Below, piece after piece: positions 46,286 through 56,556 of a stretch of DNA of 64,000 nucleotides. Source of the stretch: Reticulascus tulasneorum (taxonomy: Eukaryota; Ascomycota; Sordariomycetes; Glomerellales; Reticulascaceae); assembly GCA_001557505.1 (NCBI GenBank), contig LSAX01000008.1:2294001-2358000 (forward strand), in the 5' to 3' direction. The notes below the pieces were generated by a model. The model searched no databases. It was given only the letters and a program-made list of their open reading frames with translations, and had not been told where the DNA came from. Position numbers and translations under genes: made by a program. How positions within the stretch are numbered: the first letter of the stretch is position 1; each line of letters opens with the position of its first letter.

Positions 46286-47332
46286 TCGACGCAACTTTGG
46301 TGAAAGTTCTAGTGAACAAGCAGGCTTGCTGCACATTTCGCATCGACTCAGATCATCTCACATCGTCAAAGTAAACTATTTGGACTGCTCGGCTCAGCTT
46401 ATTCAATCGCCTTACAATTTTCTCTCGACCCAGTCTTATCTACGCGAGTTCAAGCGAACTGCCCTTCTCAAATTTGATCCATCTCGCTTCGAGGCGCGTC
46501 GTCCGAATGTTTGTATGTCACCGTCCGAATTTGGCCCCCATCATCATCGGCGCCAGGCTCAACCCCTGGCAGACCATCATCGGCTGTTGATGACTGCAGG
46601 AGTGGAGATGCTATGCCGGGTCGTATCTTGGGATGAAGCCGCCGCGGTGGATAATGCATCACATCCCCCCGGTGCCTTGCAGAGTGCAGCAACCTATGAT
46701 TAGTTGGCGATTTCCGGTAAGACGTCGATGAGTGCATGCGCGGAGTGGGGGCTGGACGTGGACCCGGATTGCTGTGAGAGGAGAAGACTAGATGGGTTAG
46801 GGTGCTAGCGTCTGTTCGTCTTGCAGACTGCATGAGCCCCTGACTGCCACTCTCCCCAGCCACAAATGGCTTCTCAGAAGAGCCTAGCTGAGGAATGGAG
46901 CACCCCGGAGAGCCGCCGTGTAGCCTCCGAGAGTTGCTTCAGCTTGGCCGATTGGGGAAGGGCTGACCTACAATCAGCTCCACAAACGCCAAGTTTTGCC
47001 GGGGCCAAACATGCACCACTACGAACACACGACTTTCATCAGGCCAACAACAGGTTGTGGATGAGAAGGTTTGGGGGCAGGTCTCACGGTGCGCGCTGGC
47101 GTCCGCGTCTCTCTGGGGTCCAATCAGAAGCTCTTGTATTGGAAACGGTCGTTAATAGGGTCATCAATGTAAACTGTGCTGTATGCCCGCCATGCAAGAA
47201 GTGAAAGACATCCCCCTGATGTAATGCAAAAAAAAAAGGCCTGCATATCATATAAATCATCTGTCCAATGATCGTTCGTGCCACCCTCCCCTTCGTCCAC
47301 CTCTATTCCCAAGCGTGGTGGACGGCAGCGAA

Positions 47333-49238
47333 TCATGCCCCCGCCATCTTGACATCCCCGTCGCCCCTTTCCACGGGCTTGCGCGTCAACCACAGCATCA
47401 TGCCCCAGACGAGCTGCATGGCGGCGACGCGCTCCTCCAGCACGAACAGGTCGTGCCACTTGCTCCGGCGCACCTCGATGCCGCCCCAGCTCCGGGCGCC
47501 GGCCTCGTCGGGCGCGCCGTCGAGGACCGCGAGCAGGCGGTCGGGGACGCGCACGCGCAGGAGGGAGACGTGGTGGAAGAGGCTGCTGACGACGAAGATG
47601 TCGTCGTAGCCGGCGCCCTTCTCCTTGCCGATGGCCTCGTAGCGCGTCTTGCGGTCCCAGCTGGCGGACGGGGGCCGCACCATGCGGTAGTTGTCGTACA
47701 TGCTCATGTTCTTCCGCGGCTTCTTGGCCGCGGGCATGACCACGCCGTCCGCGTCCGGCACCGCGGCGTCCTTGTCGCCGGGGACGCCGTCCTTCTCCAC
47801 CTCCCGTCCGATCGGGCCGCCGGACGCGCCTCCCCACCGCCGCTGGGTGGTCCACCACGCGCCGTCGCCGAATTTCTTCTCCGTGCGGCCCTCGCGCGCG
47901 CGATGCTGGGCTGTCAGCAGCGCGGCGATGAGCTCGCGTGCGAGGTCTATGGCGTGCTCGGAGGCGTTGGTGAAGGAGGTGGAGGCGCGGGCCGAGACGG
48001 CGGCGAGGGGTCCGTCGACCAGACCAGCGCGGGCGGCCTCGCGGGTCGTGGGGTTGCGGAAGATGAAGGTGCAGCCCGAGTTGAAGTGCGAGCTCCGGCT
48101 GGGCTGGGAGGCGGAGGGCGGCGCGGTGACATGGAGACGGGGCTCGGTGCGGGGGGCGGAGACGTTGCAGCCGAAGTCGTAGGCTATGAGCTTGAGGAAG
48201 GCGGTCACCGCGCTGTGGCGGAAGTCGCCTGGCATGTCGGTCCCGGTTGCCGAGCGCGCCACACGCCGTTCGGTCGCGGGTTCATCTTCAGGGGGTTTCT
48301 CGCCGTCTGATGACGAAGCGGCTGGCGTGGGCTGGGTCGGGTCGTCCCAGAACGTAGTGAAACTCTCGAGACATCTGAAGAACTCGTACGAGTTTCCCAG
48401 CCGAGCCTGCTGCTTCCCCTTCGGGGCCGGGATCCGCCTCACGGTGCGGAAGGCATCCTCATTGGAATGGAGCAGCTCTCGCTTACGGTCGAGGTAAGTC
48501 TGGCACCCGGGGGACTGCGAGCCGGTGCCTAGAGGTGATCGAGTCTCCGGGTTGCGCTCTCGGGCCTCATCGGGCGAGAAATTGTCCCAGGCGGCAAAGT
48601 CCGGCAGATAGGCCGGGTCCGGGAGGAGGTCGGCGGCAGGGACGTCGGGGGTGACGTGGACGCCGAACGCCTGGAAGATGGAGATGTCGAGCTCGCCCGG
48701 ACGGTAGATGCTCTGCAGGAGGTTGACCAAAGGCTTGGCCGGGGCCGTGGAGGGTGACGGCGGCTCATGCAGCTGGGGGTGGCTCTGTGGAAGGGTTACG
48801 GGTGTTGGTGGCGGGATGTCTTTGGCGTCGAGCTTGACGGTTGGCAGGTTTGCTGGGCGCAATGTTCAGACGGGCTCGCAGGTACGGGTAGAACGGAATG
48901 GGAGGGTGCAATGGTGAGTGGTGAGTGGTGAGCGGGGAGGGGAGGGTGGAACGGAGGGCCAAGAAGCCGCGAGAGGCAAGAAGATGGTGGTGGTGATCAG
49001 GCACGGGATGATTGGGTTCCCGTTGCAGGATCAGGCGAGCCCGCATTATTGAGGTTTAGGGTTGGTGTTTGGTGATGTGTTGGGTCGGCTAGGTTGTGCC
49101 AAGGGTAGGGAGAGAGAAGAGACGGCAGATGATATTGGTAGATGGTATTATGGGATTGTTCTAGAAGATAGGGGGGACTGCGGAACCCGAACACCAGAGA
49201 TGGTTTGACTTACCCCAGCCTGGATATGAACCGAACAT
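47333..49238 (-). CDS. Uncharacterised fungal protein with 361-nt first intron
   Basis: The main exon (47333-48852) is open but has no early ATG; a stop lies just upstream of the CAG acceptor at 48853. A 25-nt exon at 49214-49238 (MFGSYPGW plus one base, strong GTAAGT donor) joins it in phase, giving 1545 nt, or 514 residues. The protein begins MFGSYPGWANLPTVKLDAKD. Conserved-looking blocks are LLQSIYRPGELDISIFQAFG, LPDFAAWDNFSP, SYEFFRCLESFTTFWDDP and, at the C-terminus, YDDIFVVSSLFHHVSLLRVR. There is a nuclear-type basic stretch (AAKKPRKN). It has no signal peptide or enzyme motif, and GC is very high in the second half. Function is not recognised. The alternative start at 49046 (MRARLILQ) does not splice in phase with this acceptor. 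Confidence 0.7.
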
Positions 49239-49597
49239 ATCGGTGAACAAGACTCGAGTCGCAGCAGCGTCCTGCTAGAGTGAGGACAGAGCAGGCGATA
49301 GTGGTTCCTGCATGTGCTGCGCGTACACTGCTGAGATTGGGGATCGTATGAGACGGGCGCTCCAAGTGCTCTGTTCCACGCACCTCTCTCTCTCCACAGC
49401 GGGCCGAGATGGGTGTCGATACCAGCTGGGCAGAGGTCAAAACTCACGCCAATTCCAATTAGAGAGCCTTGGTCCGAATCTGGCCCCAAGGGACTACTCG
49501 CGAGATAAGATATGGGTTACCCGTATGTAGATGGGTCAATTCCCCCCCGCAATGATGTACCGGCAGTGCGGAAAGTTCTAATTTTTTAATTGAGAGA

Positions 49598-49611
49598 GGG
49601 GGGGGGGGGGG
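49598..49611. repeat. Poly-G tract (14)
   Basis: This uninterrupted G run is preceded by GAGAGA. Confidence 0.9.
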
Positions 49612-49856
49612 CGGGCTTTTGGGTTGCATTCGCTTTCAAAACGAGCTGGGAAACCCGGGGAATGGATGGGATCAGGGGAGGTGGGTAAACGGTATCACGG
49701 GATTTGGGGAGATTCTTGCTGACCTAACCCGAGCGGACCAGACCGACCATGTGTGTGTGTTGGGCCTCCGCGTTGGAAGAGACTAGGGCACGATGACGGA
49801 AGAGCGGAATTGTTAAAGACCACGAAATATGACGCGGTGCGATCTCTCCGACAGAG

Positions 49857-49879
49857 CACACACACACGCACACACACAC
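49857..49879. repeat. (CA)n microsatellite
   Basis: This CA run has one interruption. It is followed by AGGT/AGGC-type short repeats up to about 49913. Confidence 0.9.
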
Positions 49880-50576
49880 TACCTAAGGTAAGTATAGGTA
49901 GGCAGGTAGGCAGCTTGGGGGATTGTGGCTGGAGTGCCCTTTGGCGGACTTGGGGAGCGTTCTCTGTCTTGGAAAGCTGGAGTTTTGGAGATGGCGCGCA
50001 CTAGAGGGGAAAAGGTAAGGGAAAGGTTGAAGCTGCGGATGCGGCGTGTGTGTGAGGTTGATTAGCGGCAGCGGCCGTGCGACGCGGGTACAACGGACGC
50101 TAGCCTCGTTTCGGGGGTCCATATTCTTTTATCGATTCCATATTTCTCAAACTGCTACATACTGTACTCCTCTCCTCCACCACCACCCACTTCTTCTCCT
50201 CATCTACTAATTCTTAGCATTTTTACCTGTCCCCCCCCCCTCCGCCAATTTAAACACCGCGTCTTGGGAGTTCATCCGTTTCAACTAGTGCCGGTCCTAT
50301 GCAGACGTCTGGATGTGTTGGGTAGTGATCGTCAACATGTGTGGCCGAGTCAATCAGTAGAGAAGGACTGGCAAGCAGCAGGGCCAAGATGCCATCCATC
50401 CATCCCATTCCATCCCATCCATTCCCCCCAATTCATTCCCAGGACATGTCTTCCCGGAGAACCTACATCCAAACCTTCTTTGCCTCTGCCGGCTCCAAAC
50501 CATGGCACAGGAGAAACAGAAAGCACAAGTCCTTCCCTTTTCCCCCAAGCCATGTCGTTTGCTCCTCCTCTCCCCT

Positions 50577-50591
50577 CCCCCCCCCCCCCCC
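50577..50591. repeat. Poly-C tract (15)
   Basis: This uninterrupted C run is in a C-rich context. A second run of 10 C lies at 50231-50240. Confidence 0.9.
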
Positions 50592-51823
50592 ATCTCCCCA
50601 GCAGGTTTATTTAAGCCCCAAGTTTGATGATCCGCAGATCGGGCACGAGGGAAAACACAAACATAACACCCATCTCTTATGGCATCCCATTTACAGATCT
50701 CGGATGCCTTCCAAGCCGGCCACGTTAATTCGGTAAGAAACAAAGGTTTCTGGTTCTCGTCACAGACGGGCTTTGTGATCCATGAATAAGCCCCCCAACC
50801 ATCCAGCCCAGTCTTCTGGAATGATCAAGAAGGAATTGCCATGGAAGTCCAGCCGTCCAGCCGTCCAGTCCAGCATGGACAGCTCGTTTTCCTGGGTCGG
50901 GAGGCGATATTAACAGACGGTCGCCCCAATCCAGCCCTCATCATCACCCCTGAGCAGATGTTGAGATGGCTTCTTAGCATCTGGCAGCGGGGTCTGCGAT
51001 GTTCGGGAGATTCGCCGGTTTAGGACAGGCGGCGAGGAGTCCATGGTGCAGCAGTCCAAGAGCTTGGCAGGGCGAGGTCACGCCATGAGTGCCACGAGGG
51101 TACTGCGAAGGATGCTGCCGGCTTGTGGGGGAAGCAGGACTTCGTCCAGACAGACTGGTGCAGGTTTCCTTGTACGTAACAAAGAAGCACCACCAGACAA
51201 GCAAACTTGGCAATTGACATGGTATGCTTGGATGATGGGAGAGACAGGTGTGTCACCAACGGTTTAGGGTTGGTGGTGAGAAAACAAGGGAATGTGAATC
51301 GATCGTCCGTCCCACCATTCTCGGTGGGTAGCAGGGAGCAGTGCATGGGTTGTCAGGGACTCTCCCGGGTCTATACCTGTTCTGTCAGAGACGGATCCGG
51401 TCTACCGCGTACAGTGCAGGTGGTAGAGTCAGATCATGGCACCTCGAGTACGGACTATAATAGTACCGTTTTTGTTCTTCCACCTCCAGGAATTCGATAT
51501 GCCATGGTATAAGGCAGCCCGAAAGACAAGTCGTGGATACATCAAATGCTGGGGCATCCTAACCGATGTGGCCCCCGATTTATGGCGGGCTTGGCAGAGA
51601 TAATCCGTACGCATGCGTGAACATACATCTGAACCAAGATGCTGAGGGCCGATCCACACGTGTGCATACTGGATTTCCAGACATGATGTTTCTCGTCTGT
51701 TCGGCCTCCTGTGTCAGATGTCCCAATCGGGGGGCGCTGGGCTTGCTGGGACCGCCGCCATGCAAGAGCACAGGTGCAGATTTTCCCGGGTCGACTCGTG
51801 ATACCTATGTAATCTGTAATAAG

Positions 51824-51842
51824 CACCACCACCACCACCACA
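51824..51842. repeat. (CAC)n microsatellite
   Basis: This is a CAC trinucleotide run with no supported coding frame. Confidence 0.9.
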
Positions 51843-52202
51843 ATGTCCGGGGCGCCATGACCATCTTTGGCCCGACCGCCCACTTTCGTCCATATGAAAA
51901 AGGGCATGGGGACAGCCCGTGTGTTGTTTCTTCTTCCTCGCGACGTCATTTTAACCGGATCTACCGAGGAGGAGGGTACTCGTTTGGAGGAGGAGGGCGA
52001 CAGTCAACTAGGTGATTTCCTAGTACATCACACGGGGGGATGGAGGGCGTTGGAACCTCAACTCTAGGAAGAAGTGCGATGCACTGCTTAGAATGTCTGG
52101 GTATCCGCAGTATCTAATCTCTGGACCAGCAGAAAAGCAAAGCATCACGTCAGGCGGGGAACAGAATAGAGAGGACCAACTAGATGGAGGGGGAGGGGGA
52201 GA

Positions 52203-52214
52203 GGGGGGGGGGGG
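52203..52214. repeat. Poly-G tract (12) followed by (TG)n
   Basis: This G run sits after AGGGGGAGGGGGA and before TGTGTGTG. Confidence 0.9.
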
Positions 52215-52699
52215 TGTGTGTCTCTCGGTTCCAGCACTGAAGTAGGGTGGCTTTTAGTGCTTCAGAAGTGTCACAGATGCAAGGCTACAGGGGTGCGTGC
52301 AGGGGCCCTTACAGGGGTCCTCCTCACCCCCATCATAGCGGGGACCCGAGAGAGCTAAGGTACCCTTTTCCACGCCGAGCCTCCCACCTCCCCAGTACGT
52401 ACCTCTCCACCCTTTTTTCAACGTCCTGTCCTCGCTCATTCTTGCAAGGCCACCTCCTGGTTCGAACCAATCCAGGCATGCCCCTCCCGATCCATCAAAC
52501 AATGATCAATCCTCATTCTGCCACAGGATCAATGCCCGTGCTTTGGCTTTTTGAGTGCCTGGGACAACTTCTAACACAGAACGTCTGTCCTGGCCCTGTC
52601 TCGCTGGGTAAGGGTGGAAGTATCTGCAGAGTGTCTGCTTCACTCTGGAGGTACACGCGCACTTACACACACCCTCACCTTCACACCCCTCCCCTGGTC

Positions 52700-52812
52700 G
52701 GTCTGTCTGTCTGTCTGATTGTCTCTCTCTCTCTTTCTCTCGCTCTCTCTATCTCTCTGCGTGTGTGTGAGTGTGTGTGTCTGTGTCTCGTCCCTCTGAC
52801 TGTGTGTGTGTG
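52700..52812. repeat. CT/GT/TGTC simple-sequence block
   Basis: Successive GTCT, CTCT and GTGT repeats cover about 110 bp in the probable leader of the gene at 53324. Confidence 0.9.
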
Positions 52813-53323
52813 GCTGCCACTCTGTTCCATCGCCCGAGTCTGTCTGGTAATGAATGGTCTGTCTCCGCATGTCCATCCACCCGAATCCTCTCCTCCACCT
52901 CGACCACCTTTTTCGTCCACGATCGTCCTCTCTTCCCGTCTTTCCTCCCCCATTGATTCTCGTCGCTCATCATTCAATTCATCCGCATCAACGGCCTCGT
53001 TCGTTGTCTGTTTTCTCTTCACTTTTACCCGTTTCCCGTTCTTTGCCATTTCCTTTAGGCGGCTATCTTTGTTGGCTCGCTGCTTCCCGTCTTTCTTCCT
53101 TCAGATCGCTTTCCCATGATCATTTACATCAACTAGATGGCCGGCTAGGCCTTCGATTTTTTGTTTCTTTTCTCCCTTCCTTCTGTTTTCCCACCCCGTG
53201 TGCATTCTTGTCTGTTTGTTTGCTCTTCTCTCCACTTCGTTTCTCTGCGACTGGAATCGCAAGTAGTATAACGACGACTGGTCGCCGACGACCACGACCA
53301 CGACCACACAACCCACGCACGCA

Positions 53324-55456
53324 ATGTCGAGTCCTAACCTCCAGGAGGGGTCCTTCATCACCAGCATCAACGGGAGGAGATGTACGGCCATACCGAGAAC
53401 TGACGCCCAGCAGCAGGCGCCCGCGACCACCTCAGCAAACGTCCAGCAGCAAGAGCCGGCTCAGCAGACTGTTGTGAATCCGGTGGTGGCGACAGAAGTC
53501 GCAGAGACTACAAGTACGATACGTACGACGAGTTCCCCTCTCCCACCACCACCATCAACCCCAGAGACGGCGCCAGCTGTCGTAATAGCACCCTCAATAC
53601 AACAACCTGCACCGATTGTCTTCACATCCGCACCGCTCCCTACACCCTCACCCACTCCTTCTCCGTCTCCGCTTCCTCCTCCGCTTCCTCCGCTAGCAGT
53701 CCAGCCTCAGGTGGACGCGCCGCCACAAGAAGTCGCGGAGACGAGACAGACTACCACCGTGCCCACCTCCCAGCGCGTCTTGCCTGCCCCTTCTACCACT
53801 CCCACTACTTCCACAATCTCCACCTCCAGACCAATACCAGACTCACAGCCATCCGCTGCCGAGAACCCCAAGACTGATGACAATGACATTGTAGCCCCGA
53901 CAGTTCAGTCGGACAGCGCAGTTTCACAGATCGACAATGCGCCTTCTCCCACCAGAAATCCCTCGGCACTCATCACCACCATAGGCTTCGCACCAGGTAC
54001 CGTGGCGGGCGATTCCGCGGCAGCGACGGGCGGTGCGGGCCCGCAGATCAGTCTCGTCCCGCAGCAAAGCAACAATAATGGGGCCCCGGCCGTGGTTATT
54101 GCGGGGAGCGTGATCGGAGCCCTGGCATTGATATCCATCGTCGGCTTCCTCTTGTGGTTCTGGAGAAAGCGGATGCTCCGGAGGAGGAGAAGCACTCTGC
54201 TCACACCGCTCTCGGTATCCCCCAGGATGAACGGACAGGGCGGCGAGAAGTCGTACGTAATCGACCGAGCATCGGTGGGGCCAACACCAAGATCGGCAAA
54301 GTTGAAGGCAGCTTTAGGATATAATCTGAACCGTTTCCGAGGACAGATGGGAGGGCTGGTTCCCAGGCGCAGCGAGGGTGCTCCCAGTGTCAACATGAAC
54401 CGGGGGAACTCCCAGTTCATGGATCCCATGGCTTCCCATAGCCGGAGCAGCTCCGCAATGTCCAACCAGACGGGCCCCAGAGACGTGGTCACCACCAAGG
54501 ATCGCTTTATGGACTGGTGGGACCGACTGACGGCCGATGTCAACTTCAACTGGAAGCTTCGCAACGACAAAAACGCAGGAGACGACCCCTTCTCTACCGC
54601 CCGTGACATGAAGGAGCGAAACGCTGTTCTCGGCACCCAGCCGGACTTCCTGACTCTGCTGGGGATGGACGACCGCGAGGTTGAGCGAAGAGCTCAGCGG
54701 CGGCGACTCAGCGGAGGAAACAAGGGAAGTGGCGGCTCCACCGACCACTTCTTGGGTGGCCTGGGACTGAACTTCGACAACGCCACTTCCGACCCGTTCT
54801 CCGACGCCAACGCCCTGGCACACAACTCTGCGAAGCCCGCGCCGCTCGCGATTTCGAATAACAGCAATCCCTTCTCGGATGCCAACGCCATCTCTGCTCC
54901 ATCTGCTGCTGTGAAGCCTGGCACCACATATGTCGCTGATGTGCGACGTTCGCGAGGCCAATCCCTAGGGGGCGGCAACGGCACTCGGCCGCCAAGCAAC
55001 GGGCCATACACGCCCGGTCGAATGGATTCCGTGTATCGTGAATCCGTCCAGAGCGTCGAGAGCTTCAGCACGCGCCGCAACAAGTTCCGCTCCGATCCCT
55101 TCGACCTGGAGCGGCCCGACCTGCTCGGCAGCAGCCAGGACCTGACGAGCAGCAACTACAATAATGCAGGTAGCGGCGGCCCAAGAACATCTTCAAACAA
55201 CTCCGCCTCGAGAGAGCACGCAAACATCCGCAAGCCGGGGTACGCGCACACTCGCGCCGAGAGCTTCAGCTCCAAGTACTCCAGCGGTGTCAGCTTGGAC
55301 GGCTGGAGCGATCCCGGCCCGGACGTCGGCCCAGGCGCCACGAGATGGGACTCGGAGAGCCCGACAGCGGGATGGCGGCCGGGCGAGCAGGAGCGGCCCA
55401 AGAAGGCCGGGAGGCAGAGCGGTCAGAGTCAGACGAGCGTAGGGAAGGCTTTGTAA
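53324..55456 (+). CDS. Single-pass membrane protein, Pro/Thr-rich ectodomain, DPF/NPF motifs in tail
   Basis: An uninterrupted frame of 710 residues starts MSSPNLQEGSFITSI. Residues 30-250 are a Pro/Ser/Thr/Gln-rich region likely to be O-mannosylated (PLPTPSPTPSPSPLPPPLPP). The membrane helix is at about 254-276 (AVVIAGSVIGALALISIVGF), followed by RKRMLRRRR. There is no N-terminal signal peptide, so by the positive-inside rule this helix should act as a reverse signal anchor with the N-terminus outside. The 430-residue tail is Ser/Asn/Gly-rich with repeated DPF/NPF motifs (DDPFSTARD, SDPFSDANAL, SNPFSDANAI, SDPFDLERP). The general layout resembles fungal wall-stress or polarity receptors (Mid2, Axl2-like), but no family is certain. 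A missing upstream exon with a signal peptide is possible. Confidence 0.85.
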   Translation: MSSPNLQEGSFITSINGRRCTAIPRTDAQQQAPATTSANVQQQEPAQQTVVNPVVATEVAETTSTIRTTSSPLPPPPSTPETAPAVVIAPSIQQPAPIVFTSAPLPTPSPTPSPSPLPPPLPPLAVQPQVDAPPQEVAETRQTTTVPTSQRVLPAPSTTPTTSTISTSRPIPDSQPSAAENPKTDDNDIVAPTVQSDSAVSQIDNAPSPTRNPSALITTIGFAPGTVAGDSAAATGGAGPQISLVPQQSNNNGAPAVVIAGSVIGALALISIVGFLLWFWRKRMLRRRRSTLLTPLSVSPRMNGQGGEKSYVIDRASVGPTPRSAKLKAALGYNLNRFRGQMGGLVPRRSEGAPSVNMNRGNSQFMDPMASHSRSSSAMSNQTGPRDVVTTKDRFMDWWDRLTADVNFNWKLRNDKNAGDDPFSTARDMKERNAVLGTQPDFLTLLGMDDREVERRAQRRRLSGGNKGSGGSTDHFLGGLGLNFDNATSDPFSDANALAHNSAKPAPLAISNNSNPFSDANAISAPSAAVKPGTTYVADVRRSRGQSLGGGNGTRPPSNGPYTPGRMDSVYRESVQSVESFSTRRNKFRSDPFDLERPDLLGSSQDLTSSNYNNAGSGGPRTSSNNSASREHANIRKPGYAHTRAESFSSKYSSGVSLDGWSDPGPDVGPGATRWDSESPTAGWRPGEQERPKKAGRQSGQSQTSVGKAL

Positions 55457-56556
55457 TTGGCAGATCTGTATTGGCTTGCGTGGAAGGGATGCGTGTTACG
55501 CTGTAAACGATGGGGAAAGGGATAACTCATTTTTCGGTTTGGTTCATGGGGGGCTATATTTGCCCAATTCACTCGCTGCACTCTAGGGGAAGATACCGAA
55601 AAAGAAAGGGGGCTGGGTCATGGTGTTCTGGGCGTTGTGACAGGCACGCTTGTGTCTTCCTTGTCTTGATGTTCGATTGAGAATCCACTCGTTCTGGCGC
55701 CTGAGCTGTGCAGAGGGAAAAGAGGATGGCCTGTGAGAGTCGACATAGGTAATGATAGCTAGACGGAATCTGAGAAGTGATACCTCACTTTGCTCTTTGA
55801 TCATGTGCCTGTATACTCTGCTAGCTGGCGATGTGTATCATCAGTTTATTCGTTCCATCAGCCCAAACTACGAGGGTAGGTGGCCTGTGCGCTCCCCAGA
55901 ATCTCAACTCCCGGGTAGCACGCTTTCACGCCACGCAGAACTGGGTGTCCGTGCTTCCGAGGCGTGACATCTCCTCGGTTCCGATCTCGATCTTTTAGCG
56001 AGTTGCATATCTTATCCTGAGAGAACAAATCATTGTCCTGCTCTCATCCTTCAAGCGTATATCTTAGCCGGGGGATCCTGAACTGTCAGGACATCAGCAG
56101 CTACTCCCCCGAGGCAATTCAACAAACGTCAGGACAACAGGTTTTGCATGATGACTAATGTCAGACGGCCTGGGCTCGCAGGGATGCATGCGATGTGATG
56201 GGACTAGCACTATCGCCTGGATAACCCCGCCGGCATATGAACCCTCTGATTGGGTTCGAGGCCTCTCTGTGAGACAATCAGTGCCAACATCGAGGTCGCA
56301 CCCGCATCCACCAGGACAATGTGGCTTGCCCAGTCAATCCAAGTTGTCCTGGTGAGGGTCGGCCATTGTCCTGACGAGAGCTGGTGGCATGGAAGGCGGA
56401 AAGCCGATCGGGGACAGAGCCTCGTGCTGCCACATAAAACCCCGGGCTTGCGAACCATTTGCTCTCCAAACTACACTGGCCGCCTCACTAAATTGCCTCA
56501 CGCAGCCAACCGAACTATTTGTTTCAGTTCCCCGCGCACTGTTTTGACGTGTTGCA
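55457..56556. other. Intergenic region
   Basis: This 1.1-kb stretch is the 3' flank of the membrane-protein gene and the promoter of the C2H2 gene. Nothing else is supported. Confidence 0.6.

Larger units (their letters stand above)
41997..47332. other. Gene-poor 5.3-kb region
   Basis: This holds the metacaspase promoter (about 42.0-42.7 kb, with an AGC microsatellite) and the 3' flank of the gene at 47.3 kb. The longest ORF (43672-44481 plus, 269 codons) has no recognisable motif and many rare-looking Cys/Trp/Pro codons. I found no spliced gene, tRNA or transposon frame. TACGTAGTA-type palindromes occur at 42947-42970 and 44202-44212. Confidence 0.5.
49239..53323. other. 4.1-kb divergent region rich in simple sequence
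   Basis: This lies between the minus gene starting at 49238 and the plus gene starting at 53324. It is full of homopolymer G/C tracts and CA, CAC and CT/GT repeats, and has no supported ORF. From about 52.25 kb to the start codon it becomes strongly pyrimidine-rich on the plus strand, as expected of a long fungal 5' leader. Confidence 0.5.

Noticed and set aside
47315..48310. 331-codon plus-strand ORF
   Set aside because: It is antisense to the minus-strand gene and results from very high GC at third positions; the product is Val/Ala/Gly/Arg repetitive.
56240..56265. tRNA B-box-like GGTTCGAGGCC
   Set aside because: No A box at the right distance and no acceptor-stem pairing.
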